From a virus, in IMG/VR virus record IMGVR_UViG_3300028569_002586, positions 62,001 to 126,000 of that record: DNA of 64,000 nt. The stretch is one strand, 5' to 3'. Shown piece by piece: positions 24,107 to 32,387 of the stretch; within the stretch, counting starts at the first letter, position 1, and every line of letters starts with the position of its first letter. Under the pieces are notes generated by a model, which worked only from the letters and a program-made list of their open reading frames with translations, was not told the DNA's origin and made no database searches. A program made the position numbers and the translations under genes.

Positions 24107-25320
24107 TATGTATTGATGCTATTCAAATATTTTCTCTCTGAGGCACCAACACCAAAGTTATATAGCTCGTAGTACTTAGATATATTTTCTTCATTCTCTA
24201 AAAATCTTGATTCTGCAACTTTTCTGGCTTTTGAGCAAATATTCATGTACCTGCCTTTTTTGGACAATGTCTCCTCTATTTGTGCAATCATCTCATCTCC
24301 GGTTTTGAATTTAATAGGTGCTTCAGAATACGTTACCAGATCCTGACATGCAATAGGAAGGCCATAGCAAGAAGCTTCAATATACTTGAGATCACTCTTA
24401 GCCTTATTGAAGGTGTTGTCTTGCAGGGGTGCAACCATCATATTGATGTTTAGTTTAGCAATTTTTTCAGGATACCTATACAATGTTTCCCAGGGATGAA
24501 ATTCGAGCTTACCGGCTTTGACATAGGGGTGTAAAGGCAGGGGAAATGCTCCAAGAAATACCCACTGAAACTTGTCGTGAGTCTTGGCAATTATTTCACA
24601 TACATGGGCAAAATCATCCTGCTGCCCCACTCTATTTTCCACATCAAAATGAGCGCCAGAACCTGCATAAAGAATTCTTGGCTTCTTTGCATATAAATCA
24701 TAATTCTCTGAAATTTTCTTTTCGTTATAAAAATTACCCATCCACCATTTGGGTGGGTAATTGGGTATAATCGTTACGTTTTGGTTTTTTGTCTTTTCTT
24801 TATAATAGTCGCGCATGAATTCACATGTAACAGTAACTTCATCGCAAAGCTCCATAATTTCTTGACAATTCTTACGTATTGAAGGATCAGTAAATGCAGG
24901 TTTAAACTTATTATACTCAGGGATATCTTCACTAAAAACAAGATCGTCGATTTCATATATGATTTTAAATCCTGCTTGTTTGGATATTTCTTTCAAACGC
25001 TTGACAAACTGCAATTGATGACTGGTGGCTTGTCTCTGAATGCGGACAGCTTTTACACCTCTGTAATAATTTGGATCAAGAACCATCACAGTGCTGCCAT
25101 GAACAATCATCTTTTGATGTGCATTGAGAAGATGTTCTGGCCAAATCATTCTCCAAAATCCACATCCACTGTAATCAGCATAGTAGTTAAGAGCTCTGGT
25201 TAGTGAAAGTTCTGGTGGTTGAGGAAGTGCTGGTTGTGCATTCTGTGCAGGCATAAAGCCAGGATGGGGCTGTACAAAAGGTGAAACATATGGCGAAGTG
25301 AAAGGTGAAGGTACAATCAT
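24103..25320 (-). CDS. Glycosyltransferase, GT-B group 1 type
   Basis: This 405-residue protein has a proline-rich N-terminus (about residues 1-40), then FKIIYEIDDLVFSEDIPEYN, EVTVTCEFMRDYY, PRILYAGSGAHFD and QWVFLGAFPLP. The C-terminal SDLKYIEASCYGLPIACQD corresponds to the ExxxxG nucleotide-sugar-binding part of group 1 enzymes. The EIDDL motif is common in large glycan-modifying transferases. A target (phage DNA, virion or host surface) cannot be read from the sequence. It lies between gp43 and gp46, as in some cyanophage-type genomes. Confidence 0.8.
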   Translation of the reverse strand: MIVPSPFTSPYVSPFVQPHPGFMPAQNAQPALPQPPELSLTRALNYYADYSGCGFWRMIWPEHLLNAHQKMIVHGSTVMVLDPNYYRGVKAVRIQRQATSHQLQFVKRLKEISKQAGFKIIYEIDDLVFSEDIPEYNKFKPAFTDPSIRKNCQEIMELCDEVTVTCEFMRDYYKEKTKNQNVTIIPNYPPKWWMGNFYNEKKISENYDLYAKKPRILYAGSGAHFDVENRVGQQDDFAHVCEIIAKTHDKFQWVFLGAFPLPLHPYVKAGKLEFHPWETLYRYPEKIAKLNINMMVAPLQDNTFNKAKSDLKYIEASCYGLPIACQDLVTYSEAPIKFKTGDEMIAQIEETLSKKGRYMNICSKARKVAESRFLENEENISKYYELYNFGVGASERKYLNSINTY

Positions 25321-25329
25321 GTAATAGTT

Positions 25330-25357
25330 ATTTTATTCTATTCACGGTGATATTCAA
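25330..25357 (-). promoter_or_regulatory. Early promoter of the 24103-25320 gene
   Basis: TTGAAT (25352-25357), 16-bp spacer, TAAAAT (25330-25335), 9 nt to ATG 25320, giving a leader of about 2-3 nt. Confidence 0.55.
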
Positions 25358-27152
25358 CATAATCAACTTTTCTTGTGATGCCATTATTTTTCTCTAAGAA
25401 GATGATTTCACCAGTAGCTGCCTTGATGCTTTCTTTTCTATGACTTATAACCATTGCACACTCTTTATACTTTTCCACACGTTCCTTAAGAATATTGATA
25501 ACTAATTCTACTCCCTTTTCATCTAAACTAGAATCAAAAAGTTCATCATAAATACTGAAGTTAAAGGAAACATCACCTTGCAATCTTCTGATGTCCATGA
25601 AGGTGAACAAACAGGCCAGATCTATATTCTTTCTCTCGGCACCGCTAAAGTTAAAGTAGGAACATTCTTTGCCTTTATCATCCAGAATGTTTTCTTCAAA
25701 ATATTCATTAAAGACACATATGCAATTGGCATCCATCTTCTTGAGATAATATGCGAGTTTAGTATTGAAGATCTGCAATATTTTTTTGACAATATATGAC
25801 TTCACACCTTCTTCAGACATAACAAACTTGACAGCTTCAAGTTTTCTGAGATCTTTTTTAATACTTTCAATTTCTTCAGAAAGATTTTTTATCTTATCTT
25901 CTTGCTCTACTATAAGTCCATCAAACTGATTGTTACTCACCTCAAGTTCTTTCAGATCAACCTCAAGCTCTTTCTGCCATTTGTTGAGTTGCGTAATCCT
26001 TTCTTTTGTATTCTCAAGACCTTTAACTTGTATTCTATATTCTTGAATTTTATTTTTTAGTACATCTATGCCTTTAACAATCTTTAATTCAAGATCAGCA
26101 TACTCTTCTTCTTTGTCTTGTGACTCTTTAATTTGTTTATTAAACTCTGTTACTTCAGTTTTAATTTTTTGCTTTTCTTCTTTTATATGAGATTTATCCT
26201 TATCACCAAGAGCGCGTAAGCAGGTAGGGCAATTATCTTTATCTGTACCGATAAGCTTGTAGGTTTTTTCTTTTATATCAATCTGTGTTTTGAGAGAAGA
26301 GACTGTATCACGTACAACTTTAATATCATTATCAATTTTACCAGATTTAGCTTCAAGTGTCTTGATATCTTTTTCTATTTTTGAAACATCAAGCTCTATA
26401 GAGCTGTCAAGCTTTTCATTAAGTACAACAAGTTCTTTGGTATTATTATTTCTTCTTGTCTCATATTTTTTTTGCTTTGCAACTCTCTCAAGCTTAAAAT
26501 TTTCAGCTTGTTTCTGGAGATTGGTTAGCATTTTTGAAGCTTCATCGTACTTTGCAGACAGCACATCAAATGACTTCTTCTGTTCACTGATATCATTCTT
26601 TACATCAGTATTCATATTACTAAACACCGAGAGGTTGAATATGTCTTCAATAAACTTCCTCTTTTCATGCTTTTTCTTAGCCATGAAAGGCACAGTATTA
26701 TTAAGTGTCATTATTACACAATTCTGAAATATCTCAGGAGTACACTGAAAGAGTGTCATGATATACTCATTTGTATTGGAGATACTGTCACGGGTCTTAT
26801 CATCACCATTAACAAAGATATAACACTTTGAGGGGTCTATGGTGCGTATAATTTGAATTTTATCAACTTTATTATATCCTGACACTTCAGCTTCTAAAAC
26901 AACTTCGCATGTCTTTTTATTGATATTGTTGATGATAAAATCTTTTTTGAGATCTCTAAGAGTTTCGCCGAATACAGCAAAGTAAATTGCATCAGCTATT
27001 GTGGATTTTCCAACACCGTTTCTGCGGTCATCTTTATCCTTATTAATACCTGTTATGACATGAAGGCCTGGTTTGAAGTCAACAACCACAGGTGCACTAC
27101 CTACAGAAAGAAAGTTCTTAATTGATATATTTTTAAAGCTAATTTTTTTCAT
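25338..27152 (-). CDS. 46: Recombination endonuclease subunit gp46 (Rad50/SbcC-like)
   Basis: This 604-residue SMC-type ATPase pairs with gp47 to resect DNA ends. Walker A is GVGKSTIADAIYFAVFGE (about residue 46). Long coiled coils run from about 180 to 430 around a zinc hook with CPTC (about 305). The ABC signature region is FSGAERKNIDLACLF (about 500) and Walker B is FSIYDELFDSSLD (about 525). Length is close to T4 gp46 (560). It overlaps gp47 by 4 bases, as required for paired synthesis. Confidence 0.94.
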   Translation of the reverse strand: MKKISFKNISIKNFLSVGSAPVVVDFKPGLHVITGINKDKDDRRNGVGKSTIADAIYFAVFGETLRDLKKDFIINNINKKTCEVVLEAEVSGYNKVDKIQIIRTIDPSKCYIFVNGDDKTRDSISNTNEYIMTLFQCTPEIFQNCVIMTLNNTVPFMAKKKHEKRKFIEDIFNLSVFSNMNTDVKNDISEQKKSFDVLSAKYDEASKMLTNLQKQAENFKLERVAKQKKYETRRNNNTKELVVLNEKLDSSIELDVSKIEKDIKTLEAKSGKIDNDIKVVRDTVSSLKTQIDIKEKTYKLIGTDKDNCPTCLRALGDKDKSHIKEEKQKIKTEVTEFNKQIKESQDKEEEYADLELKIVKGIDVLKNKIQEYRIQVKGLENTKERITQLNKWQKELEVDLKELEVSNNQFDGLIVEQEDKIKNLSEEIESIKKDLRKLEAVKFVMSEEGVKSYIVKKILQIFNTKLAYYLKKMDANCICVFNEYFEENILDDKGKECSYFNFSGAERKNIDLACLFTFMDIRRLQGDVSFNFSIYDELFDSSLDEKGVELVINILKERVEKYKECAMVISHRKESIKAATGEIIFLEKNNGITRKVDYVEYHRE

Positions 27153-28258
27153 CTGTATTTCTTATAGAGATCTTGACTGTATTTGATTATAGAAGGCTTA
27201 TCTTCTATATCTAGCAAGTTAACAAACTCTTCAATTGCTTTTGCAACATCAACACCTGAAACATCTAAACTGGCTTCATCAGTTATTTGCAATGTATCGC
27301 TAACAAGAGAATAATCGACAGACAAAGAAAATGGCTTGTATACAGAAAACTTTTTAAGAAGAGTGTCAACATGATCAGGAGCAACCTTCATATCAATTAT
27401 TAGCTTAACAATGTTGTTCTCAATTTCAGCCTGTATCTTTTTAATGTCTTTTTGATCCTTAACAACAGCACCAAATTTATCGCTTGTGATAAGATCGGTA
27501 AGAAGCATTTTCTTGTGTTTGGGTGACTTGCAGTTTTCAAAAAATTCTAAAACAAGATTATTAAAATCTAGGAGGTAATACCCTTTGGTTGATCCTGTAT
27601 CACCAAAATCCATTTCAAATGGATTGCCTACATAGATAATCTTCTTATCTCCGTATTCGCGTTCATCTCTGAGATGAAAATGACCTGATAGAATTAAGGA
27701 TGCTTTGTTGAGTAACTCTTCTGTTTTAAGACCATGATCACACAGCTTATAGCTATTCATCTTGAAACTCTCTATTTCAAAATGACCAAACACAATGTCA
27801 GAATTCTTGATGTCATTAATATCAAACCCCCATGGAGCAAAGCAACATTTCTTGCCAAATATTACAGTATTAAGTGTTTCAGAAATAATGGTTATGTTCT
27901 TCCATCCATCAAACAAGGAGAGAGAATTAATATCTGATCTATCTTTATAATATGAATCGTGGTTACCTACAAGAATAATAATATTAAAGTCCTTCCAGAG
28001 TTTGAACATCTCATTAACAACATGCAGTGTATTGACTGCAATTTCATCACGATAATGAAATACATCACCAAGAATAAGAATGTCTTTGATGTCTTGTTTT
28101 TTAAGTGATTCTCTCAGCCATTTAGCCCAACTCAGAGCTGTTTCATGCCAAAAAATACTATTTTGATGTATGCCCAGGTGCAAATCAGCAATACAACAAA
28201 CTTTATTGTTTTTTAGAGTAAATTCTTTAGTTTCCTGCGGTGTTATAGTTGTCGTCAT
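27149..28258 (-). CDS. 47: Recombination nuclease subunit gp47 (Mre11/SbcD-like)
   Basis: This 369-residue metallophosphoesterase forms the nuclease part of the gp46/47 complex. Phosphoesterase motifs are CCIADLHLGIH (about 22), ILGDVFHYRDE (about 62), LVGNHDSYYKD (about 95) and LSGHFHLRDE (about 190), with VGNPFEMDFGD following. It is slightly longer than T4 gp47 (339). Its start overlaps the gp55 gene. Confidence 0.94.
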   Translation of the reverse strand: MTTTITPQETKEFTLKNNKVCCIADLHLGIHQNSIFWHETALSWAKWLRESLKKQDIKDILILGDVFHYRDEIAVNTLHVVNEMFKLWKDFNIIILVGNHDSYYKDRSDINSLSLFDGWKNITIISETLNTVIFGKKCCFAPWGFDINDIKNSDIVFGHFEIESFKMNSYKLCDHGLKTEELLNKASLILSGHFHLRDEREYGDKKIIYVGNPFEMDFGDTGSTKGYYLLDFNNLVLEFFENCKSPKHKKMLLTDLITSDKFGAVVKDQKDIKKIQAEIENNIVKLIIDMKVAPDHVDTLLKKFSVYKPFSLSVDYSLVSDTLQITDEASLDVSGVDVAKAIEEFVNLLDIEDKPSIIKYSQDLYKKYR

Positions 28259-28808
28259 CTCGATTATTTGACGTGTCTACATAGATATGATAATTGGCAT
28301 CAGGGTTATGATCAGTCATCAAATCTGTATAAACACGATCTTTGTAGTTTGTTACAGTCTCATGATGTTTTTTTTCTTTTTTAATTCTATTGATAAATGC
28401 ATGAAAAGCAATTGTGGTGAAATAAGAGAAGGGACTAAAACCAGAATCCAGTCTAAACTTTTTATTCTTTAGAGCAGAAACCATTTTTACAATAGCATCA
28501 CCTATCATGTCATCTTTATATGAGTAATTTATAAAATTAGGAGCATATGATAGTCCGTTAGCAATTTTGTTTATTGATTCACCAAGCTTAATAGAAATAA
28601 AATCTGTGTTGTAATAGTGTCTTATTTCCTCCTCAAATTCCCTACCATTAACATAGTGTACTTTTTCTTTGCCTCTGGGTTTTTTTTCTGTTTTTAAGCT
28701 GGGAGGGAGTGAAGCTTCAATCTCTGCAGATGTAAGAGATTTTCGTTGGTCTTCAGGAGCATTACTCTCTGATTTCTTTGATTTGATGTGTAATGTTCTC
28801 TTTTTCAT
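28227..28808 (-). CDS. 55: Late sigma factor gp55
   Basis: This 193-residue protein directs host RNA polymerase to the NATAAATA late promoters of this phage. A polar, lysine-rich N-terminus is followed by the region-2-like segment: IKLGESINKIANGLSYAPNF, YSYKDDMIGDAIVKMVSAL and SGFSPFSYFTTIAFHAFINRI. The C-terminus is acidic and asparagine-rich. T4 gp55 has 185 residues. It is embedded between UvsW and gp47, with overlaps at both ends. Confidence 0.9.
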   Translation of the reverse strand: MKKRTLHIKSKKSESNAPEDQRKSLTSAEIEASLPPSLKTEKKPRGKEKVHYVNGREFEEEIRHYYNTDFISIKLGESINKIANGLSYAPNFINYSYKDDMIGDAIVKMVSALKNKKFRLDSGFSPFSYFTTIAFHAFINRIKKEKKHHETVTNYKDRVYTDLMTDHNPDANYHIYVDTSNNRDDDNYNTAGN

Positions 28809-30216
28809 AAAGTGCTCTTCTTTTTAGGAAGTGCTGATAACCATATTGTAGATTATCAGCAATGTCAATGATTATAAGCTTATCTTTGTCCTTATGCAAC
28901 CGTAAACCTCTTCCGATGGACTGTAATATCTTTATTTTTGCCTTTCCTCCGCCTGCAAAGATAATGTAGTGTAAGTTTTTAATATTAATACCTGTGGAGA
29001 ATATCTTTGAAATGGCTACAACAATGACATCGGAATGCTCCTCCATGAGCTTTCTAACCTCTTCTCTTTCATTAATTTCGACTTCTCCTCTGATGTAGAA
29101 TATTTTCTTGGCAGGGCAAGTATTCTTAAGCAGATTGAAAATGTTTTCACCATGCTCAATGTAGTCAACTAATATAAGTGTGTTCTGTGATGCACCACAG
29201 GCAGCTTTAGAAATAAGGTTGTTTCTAAAATTATTTTTTATTAAAAAGTCAACTTCTGCTCTATATCTATCTGCTGCATTAATTAACTCAGAAGGATATT
29301 GTGGCAGTGTTTTGTAGTTTATCATTAATACAGCAACAGACACATTGCTGACATAACTCTCTAGTCTGAGCTCATAGCTTGTTTTTTCATAGATGATGGG
29401 CCCAATTTTACCAATGATATTCCATTGATCTAGCTGGCCTTCGGGCATAGTGCCTGTCAATCCAAAGCGCAAAGGTGTTTTAATTATTTTAAATAATTTA
29501 TTAATTTCATTTCCTTTGCGAACCTTATGTACCTCATCAACAAACAATACATCTATTTCCGATAACCAAGATGTATCGCTGTTTTTGCTTTGAAGAATCC
29601 CTATATTTGCTACGACAACATTAGCGCTACGATCCAACTCATGGCTGCCAGTCCATTTGCTGATTGTGAATGGCACATTATAAGAAAGAAAATCTGCTGA
29701 TGTTTGTTGTACCAGTCCAAGATCAGGGACAATGAACAAACATTTGAATCTGGGATTAGATAAAAATATGTTGGAAAGAATTGTAGCTGATGTGAGTGTC
29801 TTGCCCCCTGCAGTAGCCAGTACAATAGTACCGCGACCAGTATTTAATGACTTTACAACAATTTCTTCTTGGTAGTCTCTAAGTGGTATGCTTAGCTTGA
29901 ACGGCGTTGTGGTGAAAGCACCTCTGTCCTGAAGATATTTCTTAGCAGGCAGTAATTCTTCAAGTAATTCTGCATCTATTTTTATTTCATCAGGGTACTG
30001 GTTTGTTATAAACAAGCGCTTGATCTCCAGGGCAAGACAGGGATCAAATTTGCCCATGGGTGTTATGGCGTAGGTTCTTTGCGGTATGAATCGACCATAC
30101 CCTCTGATAAATTTAGCTGCCTCGTTCTTTACTGAGAAGTGCTCTCTAATCTCATCAAATCTATCGCTTACAAGAATACCTTGGCGCTTTTTTGCATCAA
30201 GCTTAAGCTCGGTCAT
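28762..30216 (-). CDS. uvsW: Helicase UvsW (superfamily 2)
   Basis: This 484-residue RecG-like helicase resolves branched DNA. It has a small N-terminal domain (about residues 1-110), then motif I TGRGTIVLATAGGKTL (about 127), LFIVPDLGLVQQT, Walker B-like DVLFVDEVHK (about 225), FGLTGTMPEG, and in domain 2 IFSTGINIKNLHYIIFAG and QSIGRGLRL (motif VI). T4 UvsW is 502 residues. Its stop lies within gp55. Confidence 0.93.
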   Translation of the reverse strand: MTELKLDAKKRQGILVSDRFDEIREHFSVKNEAAKFIRGYGRFIPQRTYAITPMGKFDPCLALEIKRLFITNQYPDEIKIDAELLEELLPAKKYLQDRGAFTTTPFKLSIPLRDYQEEIVVKSLNTGRGTIVLATAGGKTLTSATILSNIFLSNPRFKCLFIVPDLGLVQQTSADFLSYNVPFTISKWTGSHELDRSANVVVANIGILQSKNSDTSWLSEIDVLFVDEVHKVRKGNEINKLFKIIKTPLRFGLTGTMPEGQLDQWNIIGKIGPIIYEKTSYELRLESYVSNVSVAVLMINYKTLPQYPSELINAADRYRAEVDFLIKNNFRNNLISKAACGASQNTLILVDYIEHGENIFNLLKNTCPAKKIFYIRGEVEINEREEVRKLMEEHSDVIVVAISKIFSTGINIKNLHYIIFAGGGKAKIKILQSIGRGLRLHKDKDKLIIIDIADNLQYGYQHFLKRRALYEKENITHQIKEIRE

Positions 30217-30605
30217 TAGGTTGTCTCGAGTTTAATAATTTCAAGAATATTTTTGACATCATAAGAGGCGCTGCTAAATGTTTTTTCTGATTTCTCTAAA
30301 AGCTCAATAACTAGTTCAATCTCTTTTATCTTTGCTTCATATTCTTTTAATTCTGTAGCACTTTCTGCTGTCTTCTCTAGAACAGGTATAGATAATTTTA
30401 CAGAAGATGTTTCATTTAATTTTTTAACAATATCGGACTTAAGTTTTTCTTTTTGTTTTTTTAATGTAACTAGTTCAAGCTTATGCCTTATGCATCTGCC
30501 AGTCCACTTGTGCTTAATGCCTGGTAGCTTTAATGCGTAATCCTTGAGGTAAATCTCATCTATCTTTAGATCAGCTTCCAATTCTTTTATATAATTTTCT
30601 AGCAC
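30216..30605 (-). CDS. uvsY: Probable recombination mediator UvsY
   Basis: This 129-residue, basic, coiled-coil-rich protein is adjacent to uvsW, as in T4. ELEADLKIDEIYLKDYALK, LPGIKHKWTGRCIRHKL and a run of K/E-rich helices resemble the UvsY layout, in which UvsY loads UvsX onto gp32-coated DNA. The GTG at 30605 is chosen over the upstream TTG because an early promoter with a canonical 16-bp spacer ends exactly 6 nt before it. T4 UvsY is 137 residues. Identity is low, so the name relies partly on synteny. Confidence 0.6.
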   Translation of the reverse strand: MLENYIKELEADLKIDEIYLKDYALKLPGIKHKWTGRCIRHKLELVTLKKQKEKLKSDIVKKLNETSSVKLSIPVLEKTAESATELKEYEAKIKEIELVIELLEKSEKTFSSASYDVKNILEIIKLETT

Positions 30606-30606
30606 A

Positions 30607-30614
30607 TATAAATA
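30607..30614 (+). promoter_or_regulatory. Late promoter box TATAAATA, plus strand
   Basis: A perfect TATAAATA lies 24 nt before ATG 30639, an exception to the 5-nt spacing. It gives a leader of roughly 19 nt. It overlaps the -10 of the opposing uvsY early promoter. Confidence 0.6.
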
Positions 30615-30639
30615 ATAGTATAAAGAATACAATAATCAA
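30612..30639 (-). promoter_or_regulatory. Early promoter of uvsY
   Basis: TTGATT (30634-30639), 16-bp spacer, TATTAT (30612-30617), 6 nt to GTG 30605. Confidence 0.75.
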
Positions 30640-30896
30640 TGATAACGTTTAACCAGTTTTGCAGTGAGATGAATGTGGCAGGAGGTGCCGGCAGTGTATT
30701 TGGACCGGGTACCGCTGGTAGTATAGGTGCATTTGGCAATCAATTTCCTTCACAAAATGATAAAGCGTATAATCCTGGTGATTTGAGAATTGCTACTGTT
30801 TTAGGTGCAAGAAGAGGTGCAAGAAGAGGTACAAAAAGGAAGAAAAAAAATAAACAAAAAATACCTGTACAAAGAAGAGCTTTGCCAGGTCTGTAA
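30639..30896 (+). CDS. Small basic protein with capsid-targeting-like N-terminus
   Basis: This 85-residue protein begins MITFNQFCSEMNVAGGAG, very close in pattern to the T4 internal-protein leader MKTYQEFIAE (hydrophobic spacing, then xxE at residue 10). A glycine/serine-rich linker and a highly basic tail (ARRGARRGTKRKKKNKQK) follow. After removal of the leader by gp21, the rest would be a DNA-binding, condensing peptide inside the head. Function is inferred. The tail is close to a three-fold repeat of GARRG. Confidence 0.65.
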   Translation: MITFNQFCSEMNVAGGAGSVFGPGTAGSIGAFGNQFPSQNDKAYNPGDLRIATVLGARRGARRGTKRKKKNKQKIPVQRRALPGL

Positions 30897-30914
30897 TTGA
30901 AGCTAAGTAGTCAG

Positions 30915-31331
30915 ATGAATACAGGTCACTGGATGCTTGCTGAAGGTGTCAAAATAACAGAACACAGTTTTGGTTTTATTTACGAAATTACTAATACTGT
31001 AACAAATAAAAAATATATTGGTAAAAAGCAGTGCAAGTCCAAGCTTAAGCGCAAACCTTTGAAGGGTAAGGTTAATAAGAGAATAGAGATCAAGGAATCA
31101 GATTGGAGGGAGTACACAAGTTCATCCAATGAACTCAATCAAGACATAGAAAGGATTGGTAAGGATAAATTTGTTTTTAAAATACTCAGAGAGTGTGGAT
31201 CAAAGTGGGAGTTAGCATATTTTGAAATTAGAGAGCAACTAGACAGGAATGTTCTTCTTAAGGAAGATTATTATAATGGCATTATAAATGTAAGAATTGG
31301 CAGACCTCCAAAAAATTTCTTGATTACTTGA
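30915..31331 (+). CDS. GIY-YIG-like nuclease domain protein
   Basis: This 138-residue protein (ATG 30915; an in-frame TTG at 30897 would add 6 residues). The N-terminal half, FGFIYEITNTVTNKKYIGKKQ, has the F/GIY...YIG signature. SDWREYTSSSNELNQDIERIGKDKF continues the domain, and a conserved-looking FEIREQL supplies an acidic residue. Similar small proteins occur in T4-like cyanophages and are usually called Seg-like or hypothetical endonucleases. The role (homing, host DNA breakdown) is unknown. Confidence 0.65.
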   Translation: MNTGHWMLAEGVKITEHSFGFIYEITNTVTNKKYIGKKQCKSKLKRKPLKGKVNKRIEIKESDWREYTSSSNELNQDIERIGKDKFVFKILRECGSKWELAYFEIREQLDRNVLLKEDYYNGIINVRIGRPPKNFLIT

Positions 31332-31348
31332 CTGTTTCATGCAATAAT
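31320..31348 (+). promoter_or_regulatory. Possible early promoter for 31354 gene
   Basis: TTGATT (31320-31325), 17-bp spacer, AATAAT (31343-31348), 5 nt to ATG 31354. Confidence 0.4.
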
Positions 31349-31353
31349 ACAGT

Positions 31354-31911
31354 ATGCTAAAAGATGTTATACTGAAGGAACACAATCTGCATATTGTAAA
31401 TTTTTTTTATGTTTTTAAGACACAGGTGGAGAGAGATCTTGTGGATGAGCTGCATAGGTTTGAGCTACTTGGTGATACATGCAGTACGACAATAAGGAGA
31501 TTGTTCCTACACCACACCATCTATAAGCTTTGCGAGTATTTGCTGAAATGCAGTAGCAGAGAGAAAGTTATAATTTATTTTGATCTGAATAATATTTACG
31601 ACAGCGAGCTGGCAAAATATCTTACAGAAGAAAAGGTTAAAAAATATTTAGAATTAGTTTTTCGAAAAATAAAGAGTATACTGCCATTGCGCATATACTT
31701 CTCAACATTCTCTCTCGACTATCTCAATAACAAGAGAAAAGAAGGTATAGGCATAGAAACCATTAATAGGATAAAAAATATGCTCTATAAGCATGATTTT
31801 AACAGGTTTACATTTGAAAGATGTAAGAAGTTCATTAAAAAAGAGGGGCTATACTTTCTTGATAAGCATTACTTTGATAATCTTAAATCTAAACAATTGT
31901 TGCTTGTATAA
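31354..31911 (+). CDS. Unknown protein, alpha/beta
   Basis: This 185-residue protein is unrecognised. LHIVNFFYVFKTQVERDLV, a REKVIIYFDLNNIYDSELAKYL segment resembling a beta strand ending in acidic residues, LPLRIYFSTFSLDYLNN and a basic C-terminus suggest a Rossmann-like or PIN-like fold, but I cannot place it. It is followed at once by a late promoter embedded in its stop region. Confidence 0.5.
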   Translation: MLKDVILKEHNLHIVNFFYVFKTQVERDLVDELHRFELLGDTCSTTIRRLFLHHTIYKLCEYLLKCSSREKVIIYFDLNNIYDSELAKYLTEEKVKKYLELVFRKIKSILPLRIYFSTFSLDYLNNKRKEGIGIETINRIKNMLYKHDFNRFTFERCKKFIKKEGLYFLDKHYFDNLKSKQLLLV

Positions 31912-31917
31912 TAAATA
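31910..31917 (+). promoter_or_regulatory. Late promoter box AATAAATA
   Basis: AATAAATA ends 5 nt before ATG 31923 and overlaps the preceding stop codon. Confidence 0.75.
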
Positions 31918-31922
31918 ATGAT

Positions 31923-32387
31923 ATGGGATTTAAGGAAAAGCTTAACGAATATGTACTATCTTTAGAACAAGATGCAGCTGCAGTAGGTCAGCCTGCACAA
32001 CAAGATGCTTCTCAACCTATTACACAGCCTGTAGCAATGCCTGCCCCTGATAAAGGCAAAGCAGCAGAGCCTCAGGGCATTGCGCCTGAGGGGTATGTGG
32101 AGCTTGTAAGATTGTTAGCTAAAGCTCTTGTAATGAATGTACCACCAGAATCTATTGATGACCTCTTCTCAACACCTGTAACTAAGGAAAACGCAGAAGA
32201 GGTAAGAGAAGCGCTAGAGAAGCTAATGGGTACATCCAATAACTATAAGAACAATCCAGAGAAAGTTGACAATGTAAGTTTCATGAAATTTTATGATTCA
32301 ATTAATGAAAATAATTTTTATAATAAGCTCAAACATGTCATTTCTGTAATGAAGAAGTATAGTAATGATGTGGATGTAAAGCTATGA
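31923..32387 (+). CDS. Late protein with capsid-targeting-like N-terminus
   Basis: This 154-residue protein begins MGFKEKLNEYVLSLEQD, an amphipathic helix with possible gp21 sites (LNE|Y, SLE|Q). A proline/glutamine/alanine-rich linker (about residues 19-55) and a helical domain (GYVELVRLLAKALVMNVPPESIDD) follow. The function is unknown. Its stop overlaps the next start as ATGA, so it is co-translated with the 385-residue neighbour and may target or chaperone it. Confidence 0.6.
   Translation: MGFKEKLNEYVLSLEQDAAAVGQPAQQDASQPITQPVAMPAPDKGKAAEPQGIAPEGYVELVRLLAKALVMNVPPESIDDLFSTPVTKENAEEVREALEKLMGTSNNYKNNPEKVDNVSFMKFYDSINENNFYNKLKHVISVMKKYSNDVDVKL

Noticed and set aside
26290-26727. Plus-strand frame inside gp46
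   Set aside because: It reads a serine/leucine-rich shadow of the gp46 coiled coil.
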